Position numbers and translations under genes: made by a program. From Orobanche coerulescens (Eukaryota > Streptophyta > Magnoliopsida > Lamiales > Orobanchaceae): a stretch of 64,000 bases of DNA. Where the stretch lies: assembly GCA_033398695.1 (NCBI GenBank), contig CM065819.1, positions 1,475,501 to 1,539,500 on the forward strand. The letters are read 5' to 3'. The notes beneath the pieces were generated by a model. It made no database searches and had not been told where the DNA came from. It was given only the letters and a program-made list of their open reading frames with translations. This document shows, piece by piece, positions 34,655-47,700 of this stretch (its first letter is position 1; the number at the start of each line of letters is the position of its first letter).

Positions 34655-36295
34655 TGATCGGTAGAAAATATGGCATAATTCCATGTGTTAATTGCATGAT
34701 TTTATTATCTTTATTTTAACACAACTTGTTAATTTTCTACCTATTTTATTTATGAATGCAATTTACCTCACTGTTGAAATTTATTAATTATTTCAGGTAA
34801 TTCGATTTTTTTGAAGTCAGAATTAATGGAGCATAATTCAAGTAGCTAAAGTCGGTTCGGGGCCCATAACTAAAAAGCACCAATCAGCCCGTAAAATAGC
34901 TTGGGCCAAGAAAGAAATAAAGTTCCCAGTCCAAGAAGAGTCCCGACCGAAATAAAAGACAGAAGAAGAAAAATCCTACAAAAAAACAAGTTCCGGTCAA
35001 AGGAGAATAAAAGAAGAACAAAGCAACTGAGAGTCCTACTCCCATTATGAAAAGAAGAGGCGGCCGAAAGAATTGAAAGAAGAAGAGTACTGCTGGGGGA
35101 ATACATCTCACTGCATGAATATATATTAATACACCACCTTGAAATCAAAGAGGGGAGACATCATTAATGAAGGGGACCCTCATCATCACCCCAATTAGCT
35201 TACACACACGACAAGAAAGAGAGAGAGAAGGGCAGCACTAAAAATAAAAAGAAAAAGGAAGAAAAACTTAACATCATAATCCACGTGAAGACGGAGAAAG
35301 AGAAAGAGAAGGCACAACAATCAAGAAGAGAATTCGGCCAAGGCACAGATTAATCACTGGTTCTAATCTCATGTTTAATCAATATTATTCTATATTTTAT
35401 TTAGCCATCATGTCCGGCTAATTTATCTTTTCCAGTTCTTAGGGATGTTTGAACTCGTATCTATATTATTTATGTTTTAATCCCGTAGCATATTCTTGAC
35501 TTAATTCCTTTGAATTATCTTTGTGTTATTGAGTAGATTTATTTATGATATAATTCACTTTAATTGGTCTGATCAACTTAATTGAGGTTTTTATATCTAT
35601 TGCTAGATTAGGGTTATAATACGTAGTCGTTATAATTCTACATCACAAGTAGCAACAATTGATTTTTATCAGTTGGGTAACACAAAATCAAGATCCCTTG
35701 GGTCGAGCTTGTGAACTCAATATCTTGTCTATTTCCATCGTTTTAGTTCCTAATGCATCTAACGAACAAGATTTGAAGAGCTTGTTTTGAATCCTTCGTC
35801 TAGATAGGTTTAATTGAAGAGCTTGTTTTGATTAAATAAACTTAAGAAGCGATTGGGGTTAACAGAGCTTCTTGTTGATTTCGGAGTAGGAGTTCATTAG
35901 GAATTAAGGAAAGATAAAAGTGTTGCATTAATTCGTAAATTAAATTAGAATGGGGGATAACAGAACTAAGGACTGGATATTAATCACAATCGTTTTTCCT
36001 TATCAAACTTTTACTTCTTAATTTTATTTGCCTACCTGTTATTTTAATTTATCTCGTTTACTTCAAACCAACCAACCTCCCCCCCCCCCCTTTATTATAT
36101 CTAGTGTTATTATTTTTAGTATTATTTATTTAGTACTACTATTTTAGTTTCAGAAAAATATTCAACTCAAGAAGTTCGATTAATTCATCCGTTCCTCGTG
36201 GGATCGACCCTTACTTACCAGTACTACTATTTAGTATAAGTGAGTCAATGACTTTTTATAAATATCTAATTTGACGAGTCACGACAGCGCGGTCA
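34655..36295 (+). repeat. LTR-a of array A
   Basis: The end is set at GGTCA before the primer site, to within a few bases. A TATA-like TATATATTA is at 35120-35128. A poly-C run lies near 36077-36090. No gene is present. The minus-strand frames near 34870-35148 are repeated in all three LTRs only because the LTRs are copies. Confidence 0.85.
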
Positions 36296-36487
36296 AAATT
36301 TTGGCGCCGTTGCCGGGGAATTAGAATTTTTATTTTGAACTTTTATTTGAAGCGATTACTTGAGCGAATTTTGGGTCGGTGAAAGGAGTTTAAAGTTTTA
36401 TTGAGCGTAATTATAGGGCCAAAATTTTTCAAATCTTTCGATATTTTTATGCTTGAGGACAAGCATTGGTTTAATTTTGGGGATATT
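36296..36487 (+). other. 192-bp interior between LTR-a and LTR-b
   Basis: It holds a primer site (36302-36319), then jumps to 3' interior sequence (GAACTTTTATTTGAAG...GAGGACAAGCA) and the purine tract TTTTGGGGATATT. All of gag is absent. The left junction falls at the place that follows a second purine tract in the middle unit (about 59190). Confidence 0.85.
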
Positions 36488-38115
36488 TGATCGGTAGAAA
36501 ATATGGCATAATTCCATGTGTTAATTGCATAATTTTATTATCTTTATTTTAACACAACTTGTTAATTTTCTACCTATTTTATTTATGAATGCAATTTACC
36601 TCACTGTTGAAATTTATTAATTATTTCAGGTAATTCGATTTTTTTGAAGTCAAAATTAATGGACCATAATTCAAGTAGCTAAAGTCGGTTCGGGCCCCAT
36701 AACTAAAAAGCACCAATCAGCCCGTAAAATAGCTTGGGCCAAGAAAGAAATAAAGTTCCCAGTCCAAGAAGAGTCCCGACCAAAATAAAAGACAGAAGAA
36801 GAAAAATCCTACAAAAAAAACAAGTTCCGATCGAAGTAGAATAAAAGAAGAACAAAGCAACTGAGAGTCCTACTCCCATTATGAAAAGAAGAGGTGGTCG
36901 AAAGAATTGAAAGAAGAAGAGTACTGCCGGGGGAATACATCTCACTGCATGAATATATATTAATACACCACCTTGCAATCAAAGAGGGGAGACATCATTA
37001 ATAAAGGGGACCCTCATCATCACCCCCATTAGCTTACACACACGACAAGAAAGAGAGAGAGAAGGGCAGCAGTAAAAATAAAAAGAAAAAGGAAGAAAAA
37101 CTTAACATCATAATCCACGTGAAGAAGGAGAAAGAGAAAGAGAAGGCACAGCAATCAAGAAGAGAATTCGGCCAAGGCACAGATTAATCACTGGTTCTAA
37201 TCTCATGTTTAATCAATATTATTCTATATTTTATTTAGCCATCATGTCCGGCTAATTTATCTTTTCCAGTTCTTAGGGATGTTTGAACTCGTATCTATAT
37301 TATTTATGTTTTAATCCCGTAGCATATTCTTGACTTAATTCCTTTGAATTATCTTTGTGTTATTGAGTAGATTTATCTATGATATAATTCACTTTAATTG
37401 GTCTGATCAACTTAATTGAGGTTTTTATATCTATTGCTAGATTTAGAGTTATAATACGTAATCGTTATAATTCTACATCACAAGTAGCAACAATTGATTT
37501 TTATCAGTTGGGTAACACAAAATCAAGATCCCTTGGGTCGAGCTTGTGAACTCAATATCTTGTCTATTTCCATCGTTTTAGTTCCTAATGCATCTAACGA
37601 ACAAGATTTGAAGAGCTTGTTTTGAATCCTTCGTCTAGATAGGTTTAATTGAAGAGTTTGTTTTGATAAAATAAACTTAAGAAGCGATTGGGGTTAATAG
37701 AGCTTCTTGTTGATTTCGGAGTAGGAGTTCATTAGGAATTAAGGAAAGATAAAAGTGTTGCATTAATTCGTAAATTAAATTAGAACGGGGGATAACGGTA
37801 CAAAGAACTGGATATTAATCACAATCGTTTTTCCTTACTAAAATTTTACTTCTTTTTATTTGCCTATTTGTTCTTTTAGTTTCTTTACTTTAATTCAACC
37901 AAACCCCCCTTTATTATATCTATTATTATTATTTTTAGTATTATTTATTTAGTACTACTATTTTAGTTTCAGAAAAATATTCAACTCAAGAAGTTCGATT
38001 AATTCATCCGTTCCTCGTGGGATCGACCCTTACTTACCAATACTACTATTTAGTATAAGTGAGTCAAGAACTTTTTATAAATATCTAATTTTGACGCGTC
38101 ACGACAGCGTGGTCA
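36488..38115 (+). repeat. LTR-b of array A
   Basis: This 1628-bp copy is close to LTR-c and LTR-a and is followed by the primer site at 38122-38139. It serves both as right LTR of the short unit and left LTR of the gag unit. Confidence 0.88.
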
Positions 38116-38363
38116 AAATTTTGGCGCCGTTGCCGGGGAACGGTGCGAAATTAATTTTATTTTCTGAGTTGAAATTTTATTTATTTATATTTTTTTTTGA
38201 ACAACAGTTTGTTTTCATATTTTTTATTTTTAGATAGCAGTTTTTTTTATATTCCAGTTTTTTTTAATTTCGAGCAGTTTTTCGACACTGGGTCACCCAG
38301 TGTCAATTCTGAAAATTCAGTAAAGTAGTCAGTTGTGCACTAATCCGCTTGTTTTAGTTTTGC
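38116..38363 (+). other. primer site and leader of the middle unit
   Basis: TGGCGCCGTTGCCGGGGA lies at 38122-38139. A T-rich leader follows, containing the inverted repeat GACACTGGGT / ACCCAGTGTC around a central C (38284-38304). Confidence 0.8.
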
Positions 38364-39614
38364 ATGATTACAAGGTCACGTGGAGATAAAAACTTACAGT
38401 ATTTTCTGAAAATTAGCAAACGAGGTCGAGTATTTAGGCGAAGAACAAGAGAAAACAGAGAAGAGAAGGCCCTCATCTCGAACATGGCCGCCAATTCACA
38501 GCAATTTGGTTATCGTGACAGTCCCGTGAAAATGGTGATGGAGGTACATGACTCGTCTATTGAGGATAAGCTGACCGAATTAACCTCCTTTGTCAGAAAA
38601 ATTGCTGTAGAAAATTCGCAGGTCATGCCGTGCCGAATTTGTCAAACCACGGAGCACACCACCGAGCATTGCAAGATATTATTGGATAAGATTGAGGCAC
38701 ATGCCAATGCGGTCAGTACTGAAAATTTTTATGGAAGGAAATATGATCCATACTCCAAAACATATAATACAGGATGGAGAGATCATCGAAATTTTAAGTG
38801 GAAACCGCAGCAAGAGGAGCCTCAGCAGAATAAGGGCCAATTTTACAAGCCGTCGTCGGAAAATTCAAGTCCATCACCCGAGGAGATGATGAAAGCCCTC
38901 ATTTCAAACACGATGCAGTTTCAGCAGAGCATGCTCCGATTTCAGCACGACACTCAGTCGAGCATTAAAAATATTGAAAATCAAATAAGCCAACTTGCTA
39001 CCTCAGTGAGTCGATTGGAGAGCCAAAACAGTGGGAAACTATTCTCCCCATCGGAGGCAAATCCTAGGAACGTTAGTGCCATCACCTTGAGAAGTGGAAC
39101 ACAGCTAGAGAACCCCCAGAAAACCGAGAAAAATATGAACGAGGAAGGCGAGAAACGAAAATATACTCTCCAGACTGACACTGGGTCACCCAGTGTCAAA
39201 CAGGCACCCAGTGTTGAACTGCCGGGCAGCAAAGTAAATTCTTCTCATATTGGCGCTGTGAGCGTACCTTTTCCTTTCAGGATAAAGAAAGCTGCAACGG
39301 ACAACAAGGAAAATCAAGATTTAGATGTGTCTCATAAAGTGGAAATCCATATACCATCAAGCGATGCAATTAAGCGGATTTTGAGCGACGAGGTTGAAGA
39401 AGTACTCTTGATTGACGAGATCAATAATACATATGTGCTCTATGAGATCATACCAAGACTGAACTTTTCACTATTGCATGGTCCCTATATAAAGAGTATG
39501 AGTGTAATTAGAATTCTTTGCACTAATAGGTTGAAGTGGTGCAAAAGAACAAAAATAATGGTGTATGTACTTGCTTTAAGACCTATACCAAAATCTCCTC
39601 GGTGCATTCGTTAA
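38364..39614 (+). CDS. gag: Athila-like gag, truncated capsid, middle unit
   Basis: An intact 416-codon frame starts MITRSRGDKN. The N-terminal capsid domain usual in Athila is missing: after about 35 residues it joins MAANSQQFG, which normally follows the capsid. Then come the zinc knuckle CRICQTTEHTTEHC (CX2CX4HX4C), KYDPYSKTYNTGWRDH, a coiled-coil-like IENQISQLATSVSRLES and AITLRSGTQLE. The last part (from about residue 350) reads into sequence that normally belongs beyond pol, so protease, reverse transcriptase and integrase are deleted. It might bind RNA but is unlikely to build a particle alone. Confidence 0.85.
   Translation: MITRSRGDKNLQYFLKISKRGRVFRRRTRENREEKALISNMAANSQQFGYRDSPVKMVMEVHDSSIEDKLTELTSFVRKIAVENSQVMPCRICQTTEHTTEHCKILLDKIEAHANAVSTENFYGRKYDPYSKTYNTGWRDHRNFKWKPQQEEPQQNKGQFYKPSSENSSPSPEEMMKALISNTMQFQQSMLRFQHDTQSSIKNIENQISQLATSVSRLESQNSGKLFSPSEANPRNVSAITLRSGTQLENPQKTEKNMNEEGEKRKYTLQTDTGSPSVKQAPSVELPGSKVNSSHIGAVSVPFPFRIKKAATDNKENQDLDVSHKVEIHIPSSDAIKRILSDEVEEVLLIDEINNTYVLYEIIPRLNFSLLHGPYIKSMSVIRILCTNRLKWCKRTKIMVYVLALRPIPKSPRCIR
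39176..39198 (+). repeat. palindrome inside the gag frame
   Basis: Arms TGACACTGGGT and ACCCAGTGTCA surround one C. The same core occurs in the leader at 38284-38304. In the third unit both sites are altered (61123-61147 and 62013-62030). Confidence 0.85.
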
Positions 39615-39970
39615 AAAGGGAAGTTCTAGTCGAGCCAACGACTTAAAATAAAGGCGCTAGCTGGGAGGCAACCCAGTGTTTATTTATTTTTATTTTTTTC
39701 GTTGTAGAACCAAATCGAATTTTCATTTATTTCCTTGTGTTTTTCGTAGGTAACAGATGGTCTTGGTTGGACAGCAACAATGGACTTTGGATCAAGTTTG
39801 GGGAGGTCGACTATTGTGCAGAGAAAATAACATCGGGAATCCCAGTGCCGAGAATCTATCCCAGTGTGAGATTTTACAAGAAAACCTACTCTCTCTCCAA
39901 GACTAACACACCGCACTAGCCCGGTGAACTCTTTTCCTTTTCCATACTTGATTTGCGCTTTATTTACATA
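39615..39970 (+). other. post-gag interior of the middle unit, part 1
   Basis: GGCGCTAGCTGGGAGGCAAC (39652 on) followed by a T-rich tract is the segment that lies between pol and the env-like region in Athila elements. It has landed next to gag through loss of pol. A short frame at 39737-39919 has no recognised domain. Confidence 0.65.
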
Positions 39971-40964
39971 CTGGGTGTAACACCCCCAAAACCATCCGGG
40001 ATATTACAGCGCCGTGGGTCCCGCGCCGGAACCCACCAGGCTAAAAATCGTTTACAAAACCAATTCAACAACGCCAAAAGGCTGATGACGGTAAGATTTT
40101 AAATACTCAAATATTTTCAAAAGCATAGTTCTCAAATACCGTCATAAAATACCATTTGAAAATACAAGGCGAAGTGCCAATTCTCGACAGTTCAAAATGT
40201 ACGTTAAGCTACCACTTAAACGTACCGATAAAATAATTTGGGAAAAAGAGTTTGACGAAAAATAACCCAAGTTCGTAAAATGCCCAAAAGGCCATTTTGA
40301 AAATATACACACGCAACGGATAAAAACACAGTTCAAAATACACATTTGCAACGGAAATGAATAACCAGAAAATAAATACTCGATACTCCAAACATGCCAC
40401 CGCTAGTATCACATCGGGAGGCTCACCCCTTCACGACCACTACTAGCTCAATCTCTGAGTACCTAAAAATAAAGTCCACGACGGGGTCAGCCACAATACT
40501 TAATAATGATACCGATCACATCAACATAAATAATTACATACCAATGTAATAATATAGTAAGAATACTACCAAATTAATCTTACCGTCATAACCTTACCAA
40601 TCCATGGCAATTCATAACAAATCAATCCTTACCATAATCTATATTTCGCATTCTCAAATGACGAAATGAACTCAACAACAATTATCTGTACTGTATTCAA
40701 ACAATACCAAGTCCCCTCAAATCGTCCTCATGACTCATAAGTGCGGGAATAATCCAATCTGTGTCAAATCCCGTCCGTCGGATTACACAGTCAAATCTCA
40801 ACCTGGATAAACCAGTAATACACAACATATCTGTAGATCAACTACCACATGATAATAATAACAAATCCCGAACATCGACGTATAGTCCGAATGCTCATAC
40901 GATCAATAATAATGATGAACCAATACATCACTGAGAATATCATCGACATGATAGCTCCAATATG

Positions 40965-41145
40965 ACCAACGAACGATCAACGATAACCGAGAGTACCCTC
41001 AACAAGGTAAACTCCAAATGATCAACAAAGGACCAACAATAACCGAGAATACCCTCAACAAGGTAGACTCCAAATGATCAACAAAGGACCAACCAGGACC
41101 GAGAATACCCTCAACAAGGTAGACTCCAAATGATCAACAATAATG
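40965..41145 (-). repeat. 56-bp tandem repeat in the G4 3' LTR, three copies
   Basis: CCGAGARTACCCTCAACAAG starts at 40987, 41043 and 41099. The other LTR has the same array at about 45750-45930. Confidence 0.88.
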
Positions 41146-42602
41146 GATCTCAAAGAAATAACTCTGGCTGTCGAACATACCCCTCGGGCGTATGAACAAC
41201 CAGTCGCAAACCGTCGAACATATCCAATCATACATGGAAGTATGAACGACCAAACGGTATGGCTCAAAGATGGACATCACAGTACGCCCGATCCGGAAAT
41301 GTGTCCGTGCACAAGCCACCCCGGGTATCGATCAAATACACGTGCGGTCTTGTACCTAATTAGCCTCACGAACTACGTCTCGTGTGCACGGTTCAATGCG
41401 GAAATAATATCCACGCATAACCATCATGCGCATGGCTAAAAATCCTACACAATAACCAATCGGAACGCAGATATGATTCCAGATATGTCACGATGCAACA
41501 TGACAACGAAACTCAAAGAATCACATATCCAATAAGGATCAAAAGACTCACCGAAGTGAAACAACAGACTGACAGTGAAAAGTCGACACGACTAATCAAT
41601 ATTCAAGACAATAATCCTGGGATCATCATCCCCGACAAATAGTCAACACGATCAATGATCTCAATACAATCAGCCCTGGGATCATCATCCCTCAGCGAAG
41701 TAATCAATACGAATCCCAGCATACGAAACATCAACGTACAACATATATACAATAATTCCTCAGAACAATTATCCTCATAACTGAATAATACTAGAATTAC
41801 CTCAAAGCCGAAGACAATATTCTTTCCACGAGCAACATCCATGAACGAATACACAGTTATTCAAATAATCTCAAATAAGGTACCATCCATTCAATACCAA
41901 TAAACCTTTATCCCAATACTTATGTCATCACGTTAACTATCCTCGATATCCGATATACTATACCCTTGACCAAAGATAACTCACGTCTTCCTTGAACACA
42001 ATTAAATCATATACCTTATGATTTAATACAAGCCAGAGCACGATATCCAACTCGTTAACCTACAACTTACCTTTCTAACAACATCGCCATACGAATTATA
42101 AATGAAATGAAAACGATACCATTCATCAAATATTATAAACTGAACAAGTATAAACTTGCCTCGATACCGATACCACGAAGTTACATTGTAATCCATTGCC
42201 TTCGTCTCCGAGCTCCTCAGCCCCGACCAAAAGCAACCTACGAACTCTCCAACCTTGACCGCAACACAACGGCCATAATCAACGCTCAATTATCGCGACC
42301 TAATGCAATAATCAAATGACAACACATCCGATAATAATCAATAACCGGTATAACCAACCAATCAAACTCAACGGTTCAACAATACCTCGATCATTTACAA
42401 AACCGAACAATACAACTCAAACAATTACGAACTCATATCAACAATACAAGCCGAAATCCGATAAATCATAATTATCAATCAATAACCGATCAATAACCCA
42501 ACAGTTCCACAATATCTCGATTAAACACAGTCTTAAACAATCCAATTCAACCCATCACGAATTCATAATCACAACTCCAAAATACTACATTGTCTGCCTA
42601 CT

Positions 42603-42684
42603 TGGCGCGCGTTAAACGCATAACGTAGCGTGCGCTAAGTTGTTCCCGTTAGCGTGCGCTAGCCAGTAAGCTTAGCATGCGCTA
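42603..42684 (-). repeat. small downstream palindrome group in the G4 3' LTR
   Basis: Four TAGCGTGCGCTA-type sites (42603, 42623, 42651 and 42673) lie about 900 bases downstream of the TATA box, outside U3. The other LTR repeats them near 47387-47468. Confidence 0.8.
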
Positions 42685-43547
42685 ATGCTGTACAGTGGCA
42701 TGCATTCCAAGCATCGACTAACACCTTGCGACTACGAATCCGAATGAAAAGGAAATCATACTCCAAGATTAACAATAACTTTCCAGATCCAAACTCATCA
42801 TCATACTCGAAATCATATTCGTATTCTTATACGAATATTATATCAAAACACATAACTTGGCTCTAGATACGAATATCCCATATTCATATCCAAAACACCA
42901 ACACCTTCTATACATAATCATCATATCCTATAATTTCAGAGCTCTTCAAGAACATGAAATATCCGACATCACGTTCAAAACAACATAATCCGAGGTATAT
43001 ATTATAATGTTTATCATTTTCTTCATCATGCAAATTACATAATCAAACCAACCCGATAACAAGGATCATCTCATACATAATCTGGAATACAACCTCATAT
43101 CATGATTTAACTCATCTAAATCGACCACTGAAATTATCATGATTCAAATCCATGATTCAACCTCATCAAGTTAAACGAATCACCATTAACATGAAGAATC
43201 TTAAATAACATCCGAAAACTCTTATCATAATCCCATAAAATCTCATATAATATCGTCACATGATTATCCAACATGTTCCTCACATGTAATCATCCTTAAA
43301 AACGAACAACTAACAAGGGATACGAATATTACCTGGATTAGATGAACCAAGAAGAAGAACGCTTGAACTCCATTCCAAGAATCATGAGTAACTTGAAGAA
43401 CAAGGCTTGAATCCATGCTCTCTATCTTAATCTTGTTAAAAATCACCACCTCACCGTGTTTGGGAACCTCAAGATCCTCCCAAAACTCTCTCTATCGACT
43501 GAAGGAGAAAGAATGGACTAAATGCATCTCAAAACCCGTCTGTCCCC

Positions 43548-43557
43548 TTATATAATA
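43548..43557 (-). promoter_or_regulatory. TATA box of the G4 3' LTR
   Basis: The minus strand reads TATTATATAA just after the palindrome cluster. The copy in the 5' LTR is at 48334-48343. Confidence 0.75.
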
Positions 43558-43566
43558 AACATTACT

Positions 43567-44057
43567 AGCGCGCGCTACTCTCATAAAATAGCGTGCGTTA
43601 TTGCCCTAGCGTGCGCTAACTGACTGTGTTAGTGTGCGCAATCGCAGCCCAGAGGCCACTGTCTTGCCTCGTACATGAGCTTACGTACGTAATGCCCATG
43701 CATTAGCATACGTAACTTACACCGTTTAGCGTACACAAGTCCTTGCATTTAGCGTGCGCTAATATCAGTTGACTTGCTACAGTCTACATACCACATGTGC
43801 CCCCACATGCCGAACTGACAAGGATCAAATTCCATTTGACCGATCTACAATTAGCGTGCGTTAAGCCTCATGCTTTAGCGTGCGCTAATACTTCAGGACA
43901 ACAACCGTTGACTTATCAGAACGTGCGCCGAAAGCAGCCGGGTCCACACGCAGATTCCTTCCGATCTGACTGCATTTAGCGTGCGCTATATTCTGCATCT
44001 AGCGTGCGCTAACCATGAACGATAGCGTGCGCTATACTTGAACATTAGCGCGCGCTA
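43567..44057 (-). repeat. U3 palindrome cluster of the G4 3' LTR, mixed words
   Basis: About fourteen sites occur. Most are TAGCGTGCGCTA or TAGCGCGCGCTA (43567, 43606, 43751, 43875, 43977, 44000, 44023 and 44046). One is TTACGTACGTAA (43683), the word of G3. Intermediates are TAGCATACGTAA (43703) and TAGCGTACACAA (43727). The last four sites are spaced by exactly 23 bases. Confidence 0.9.
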
Positions 44058-44371
44058 ATCAGGCTATACTTAGCCATTTTCCAACTCTCCTCGTCCGTCT
44101 TGACATACCAAATACGAACATACGGCATACTGAATACATGTACTGAATCCAATAACATCATCATACGATATACCCAATATCAAAAGTACGATAACCTGAT
44201 ACACGATATCCTCAAAAAAAATTATCGAACCACTACGATAGTTATACCAATACAAATACAGCTGTCTCAGTTCTGAATTTATTTTATCCATACTGTATAG
44301 ACTCCAAGCTATGCAGTATATCTCAGATAAAATAACGCGAAAAATTCATACTGAAAATCCGGGTACTACAT

Positions 44372-44758
44372 ACTACCCCCCTTAAAATAAGTTTCATCCT
44401 CGAAACTTGCAACCCTGCCACAAACGACAGATCAACCCAAAATTTCCAACTCATCATGAAAACAATCAATCGTCGCCACAAGCAAATAACCAAAACGATA
44501 TACTTACAGGTGCGTGAAGCCGATGATCTCCCATGATACTAGCACACGACTCCCATATGAAGTCTCAAAACAATACCAACACACGCCAATATCACAAATA
44601 ACAATTTGAAAATATCTCAAAAATTTTGGAAACTCCAAAAATCGATTTGACTCAAAAGTCAGAAAATCATTTTCAAAAGTCACGCTACTACCGTCCCGGT
44701 AGAGCCACATAACACACACGCCCGGGTTTCACAAAACCCAAGCTCCGATACCATCTTC
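44372..44758 (-). other. 387-bp interior of G4
   Basis: The minus-strand primer site TGGTATCGGAGCTTGGG (44753-44737) lies five bases after the 5' LTR. At the other end come the hairpin AAGTTTCGAGGATGAAACTT (44409-44390) and the tract TTTTAAGGGGGGTAGTA. Between them is noncoding sequence. Short frames such as 44504-44719 have no domain. Confidence 0.9.
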
Positions 44759-47700
44759 TGTAACACCCCCAAAACCATCCGGGATATTACAGCGCCGTGG
44801 GTCCCGCGCCGGAACCCACCGGGCTAAAAATCGTTTACAAAACCAATTCAAAAACGCCAAAAGGCTGATGACTTTAAGATTTTAAATACTCAAATATTTT
44901 CAAAAGCATAGTTCTCAAATACCGTCATAAAATACCATTTGAAAATACAAGGCGAAGTGCCAATTCTCGACAGTTCAAAATGTACGTTAAGCTACCACTT
45001 AAACGTACCGATAAAATAATTTGGGAAAAAGAGTTTGACGAAAACTAACCCAAGTTCGTAAAATGCCAAAAAGGCCATTTTGAAAATATACACACGCAGC
45101 GGATAAAAACACAGTTCAAAATACACATTTGCAACGGAAATGAATAACCAGAAAAGAATTACTCGATACTCCAAACATGCCACCGCCAGTATCACATCGG
45201 GAGGCTCACCCCTTCACGACCGCTACTAGCTCGATCTCTGAGTACCTAAAAATAAAGTCCACGACGGGGTCAGCCACAATACTTAATAATGATACCGATC
45301 ACATCAACATAAATAATTACATACCAATGTAATAATATAGTAAGAATACTACCAAAGTAATCTTACCGTCATAACCTTACCAATCCATGGCAATTCATAA
45401 CAAATCAATCCTTACCATAATCTATATTTCGCATTCTCAAATGACGAAATGAACTCAACAACAATTATCTGTACTGTATTCAAACAATACCAAGTCCCCT
45501 CAAATCGTCCTCATGACTCATAAGTGCGGGAATAATCCAATCTGTGTCAAATCCCGTCCGTCGGATTACACAGTCAAATCTCAACCTGGATAAACCAGTA
45601 ATACACAACATATCTGTAGATCAACTACCACATGATAATGATAACAAATCCCGAACATCGACGTACAGTCCGAATGCTCATACGATCAATAATAATGATT
45701 AACCAATACATCACTGAGAATATCATCGACATGATAGCTCCAATATGACCAACGAAGGATCAACGATAACCGAGAGTACCCTCAACAAGGTAAACTCCAA
45801 ATGATCAACAAAGGACCAATAATAACCGAGAATACCCTCAACAAGGTAGACTCCAAATGATCAACAAAGGACCAACCAGGACCGAGAATACCCTCAACAA
45901 GGTAGACTCCAAATGATCAACAATAATGGATCTCAAAGAAATAACTCTGGCTGTCGAACATACCCCTCGGGCGTATGAACAACCAGTCGCAAACCGTCGA
46001 ACATATCCAATCATACATGGAAGTATGAACGACCAAACGGTATGGCTCAAAGATGGACATCACAGTACGCCCGATCCGGAAATGTGTCCGTGCACAAGCC
46101 ACCCCGGGTATCGATCAAATACACGTGCGGTCTTGTACCTAATTAGCCTCACGAACTACGTCTCGTGTGCACGGTTCAATGCGGAAATAATATCCACGCA
46201 TAACCATCATGCGCCTGGCTAAAAATCCTACACAATAACCAATCGGAACGCAGATATGATTCCAGATATGTCACGATGCAACATGACAACGAAACTCAAA
46301 GAATCACATATCCAATAAGGATCAAAAGACTCACCGAAGTGAAACAACAGACTGACAGTGAAAAGTCGACACGACTAATCAATATTCAAGACAATAATCC
46401 TGGGATCATCATCCCCGACAAATAATCAACACGATCAATGATCTTAATACAATTAGCCCTGGGATCATCATCCCTCAGCGAAGTAATCAATACGAATCCC
46501 AGCATACGAAACATCAACGTACAACATATATACAATAATTCCTCAGAACAATTATCCTCATAACTGAATAATACTAGAATTACCTCAAAGCCGAAGACAA
46601 TATTCTTTCCACGAGCAACATCCCTGAACGAATACACAGTTATTAAAATAATCTCAAATAAGGTACCATCCATTCAATACCAATAAACCTTTATCCTGAT
46701 ACTTATGTCATCACGTTAACTATCCTCGATATCCGATATACTATACCCTTGACCAAAGATAACTCACGTCTTCCTTGGACACAATTAAATCATATACCTT
46801 ATGATTTAATACAAGCCAGAGCACGATATACAACTCGTTAACCGACAACTTACCTTTCTAACAACATCGCCATACGAATTATAAATGAAATGAAAACGAT
46901 ACCATTCATCAAATATTATAAACTGAACATGTATAAACTTGCCTCGATACCGATACCACGAAGCTGTTACCAGAATCCATTGCCTTCGTCTCCGAGCTCC
47001 TCAGCCCCGACCAAAAGCAACCTATGAACTCTCCAACCTTGACCGCAACACAACGGCCATAATCAACGCTCAATTATCGCGACCTAATGCAATAATCAAA
47101 TGACAACACATTCGATAATAATCAATAACCGGTATAACCAACCAATCAAACTCAACGGTTCAACAATACCTCGATCATTTACAAAACCGAACAATACAAC
47201 TCAAACAATTACGAACTCATATCAACAATACAAGCCGAAATCCGATAAATCATAATTATCAATCAATAACCGATCAATAACCCAACAGTTCCACAATATC
47301 TCGATTAAACACAGTCTTAAACAATCCAATTCAACCCATCACGAATTCATAATCACAACACCAAAATACTACACTATCTGCCTACTTAGCGCGCGTTAAA
47401 CGCATAACGTAGCGTGCGCTAAGTTGTTCCCGTTAGCGTGCGCTAGCCAGTAAGCTTAGCGTGCGCTAATGCTCTACAGTGGCATGCATTCCAAGCATCG
47501 ACTAACACCTTGCGACTACGAATCCGAATGAAAAGGAAATCATACTCCAAGATTAACAATAACTTTCCAGATCCAAACTCATCATCATACTCGAAATCAT
47601 ATTCGTATTCTTATACGAATATTATATCAAAACACATAACTTGGCTCTAGATACGAATATCCCATATTCATATCCAAAACACCAACACCTTCTATACATA

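Larger units (their letters stand above)
39976..44371 (-). repeat. 3' LTR of G4 (4396 bp)
   Basis: From its own 5' end: palindrome cluster (44057-43567), TATA box (43557-43548), a second small palindrome group (42603-42684), a 56-bp tandem repeat (about 40965-41145), and a TGTTACA end. A 98-codon plus frame at 41143-41439 is repeated in the other LTR, but runs against element transcription and has no known domain. Confidence 0.92.

Noticed and set aside
34870..35148. Hydrophobic, Phe/Leu-rich minus-strand frames in LTR-a, with relatives at 36703-36978 and 59576-59827
   Set aside because: They come from A/G-rich LTR sequence read backwards and change frame between the three LTRs.
39737..39919. 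Possible env-like remnant after the Athila-like gag
   Set aside because: The place fits the env-like region of Athila, but the 60 codons show no membrane segment or recognisable motif.
41143..41439. 98-codon plus-strand frame, repeated at 45926-46222 in the other G4 LTR
   Set aside because: Its conservation follows from the LTRs being recent copies. It runs against element transcription, spans ordinary LTR sequence and has no recognisable domain.
43567..44057. Regularly spaced palindromes resembling a CRISPR array
   Set aside because: The repeats are 12 bases with variable spacing and sequence, inside a plant LTR promoter region, with no cas genes.
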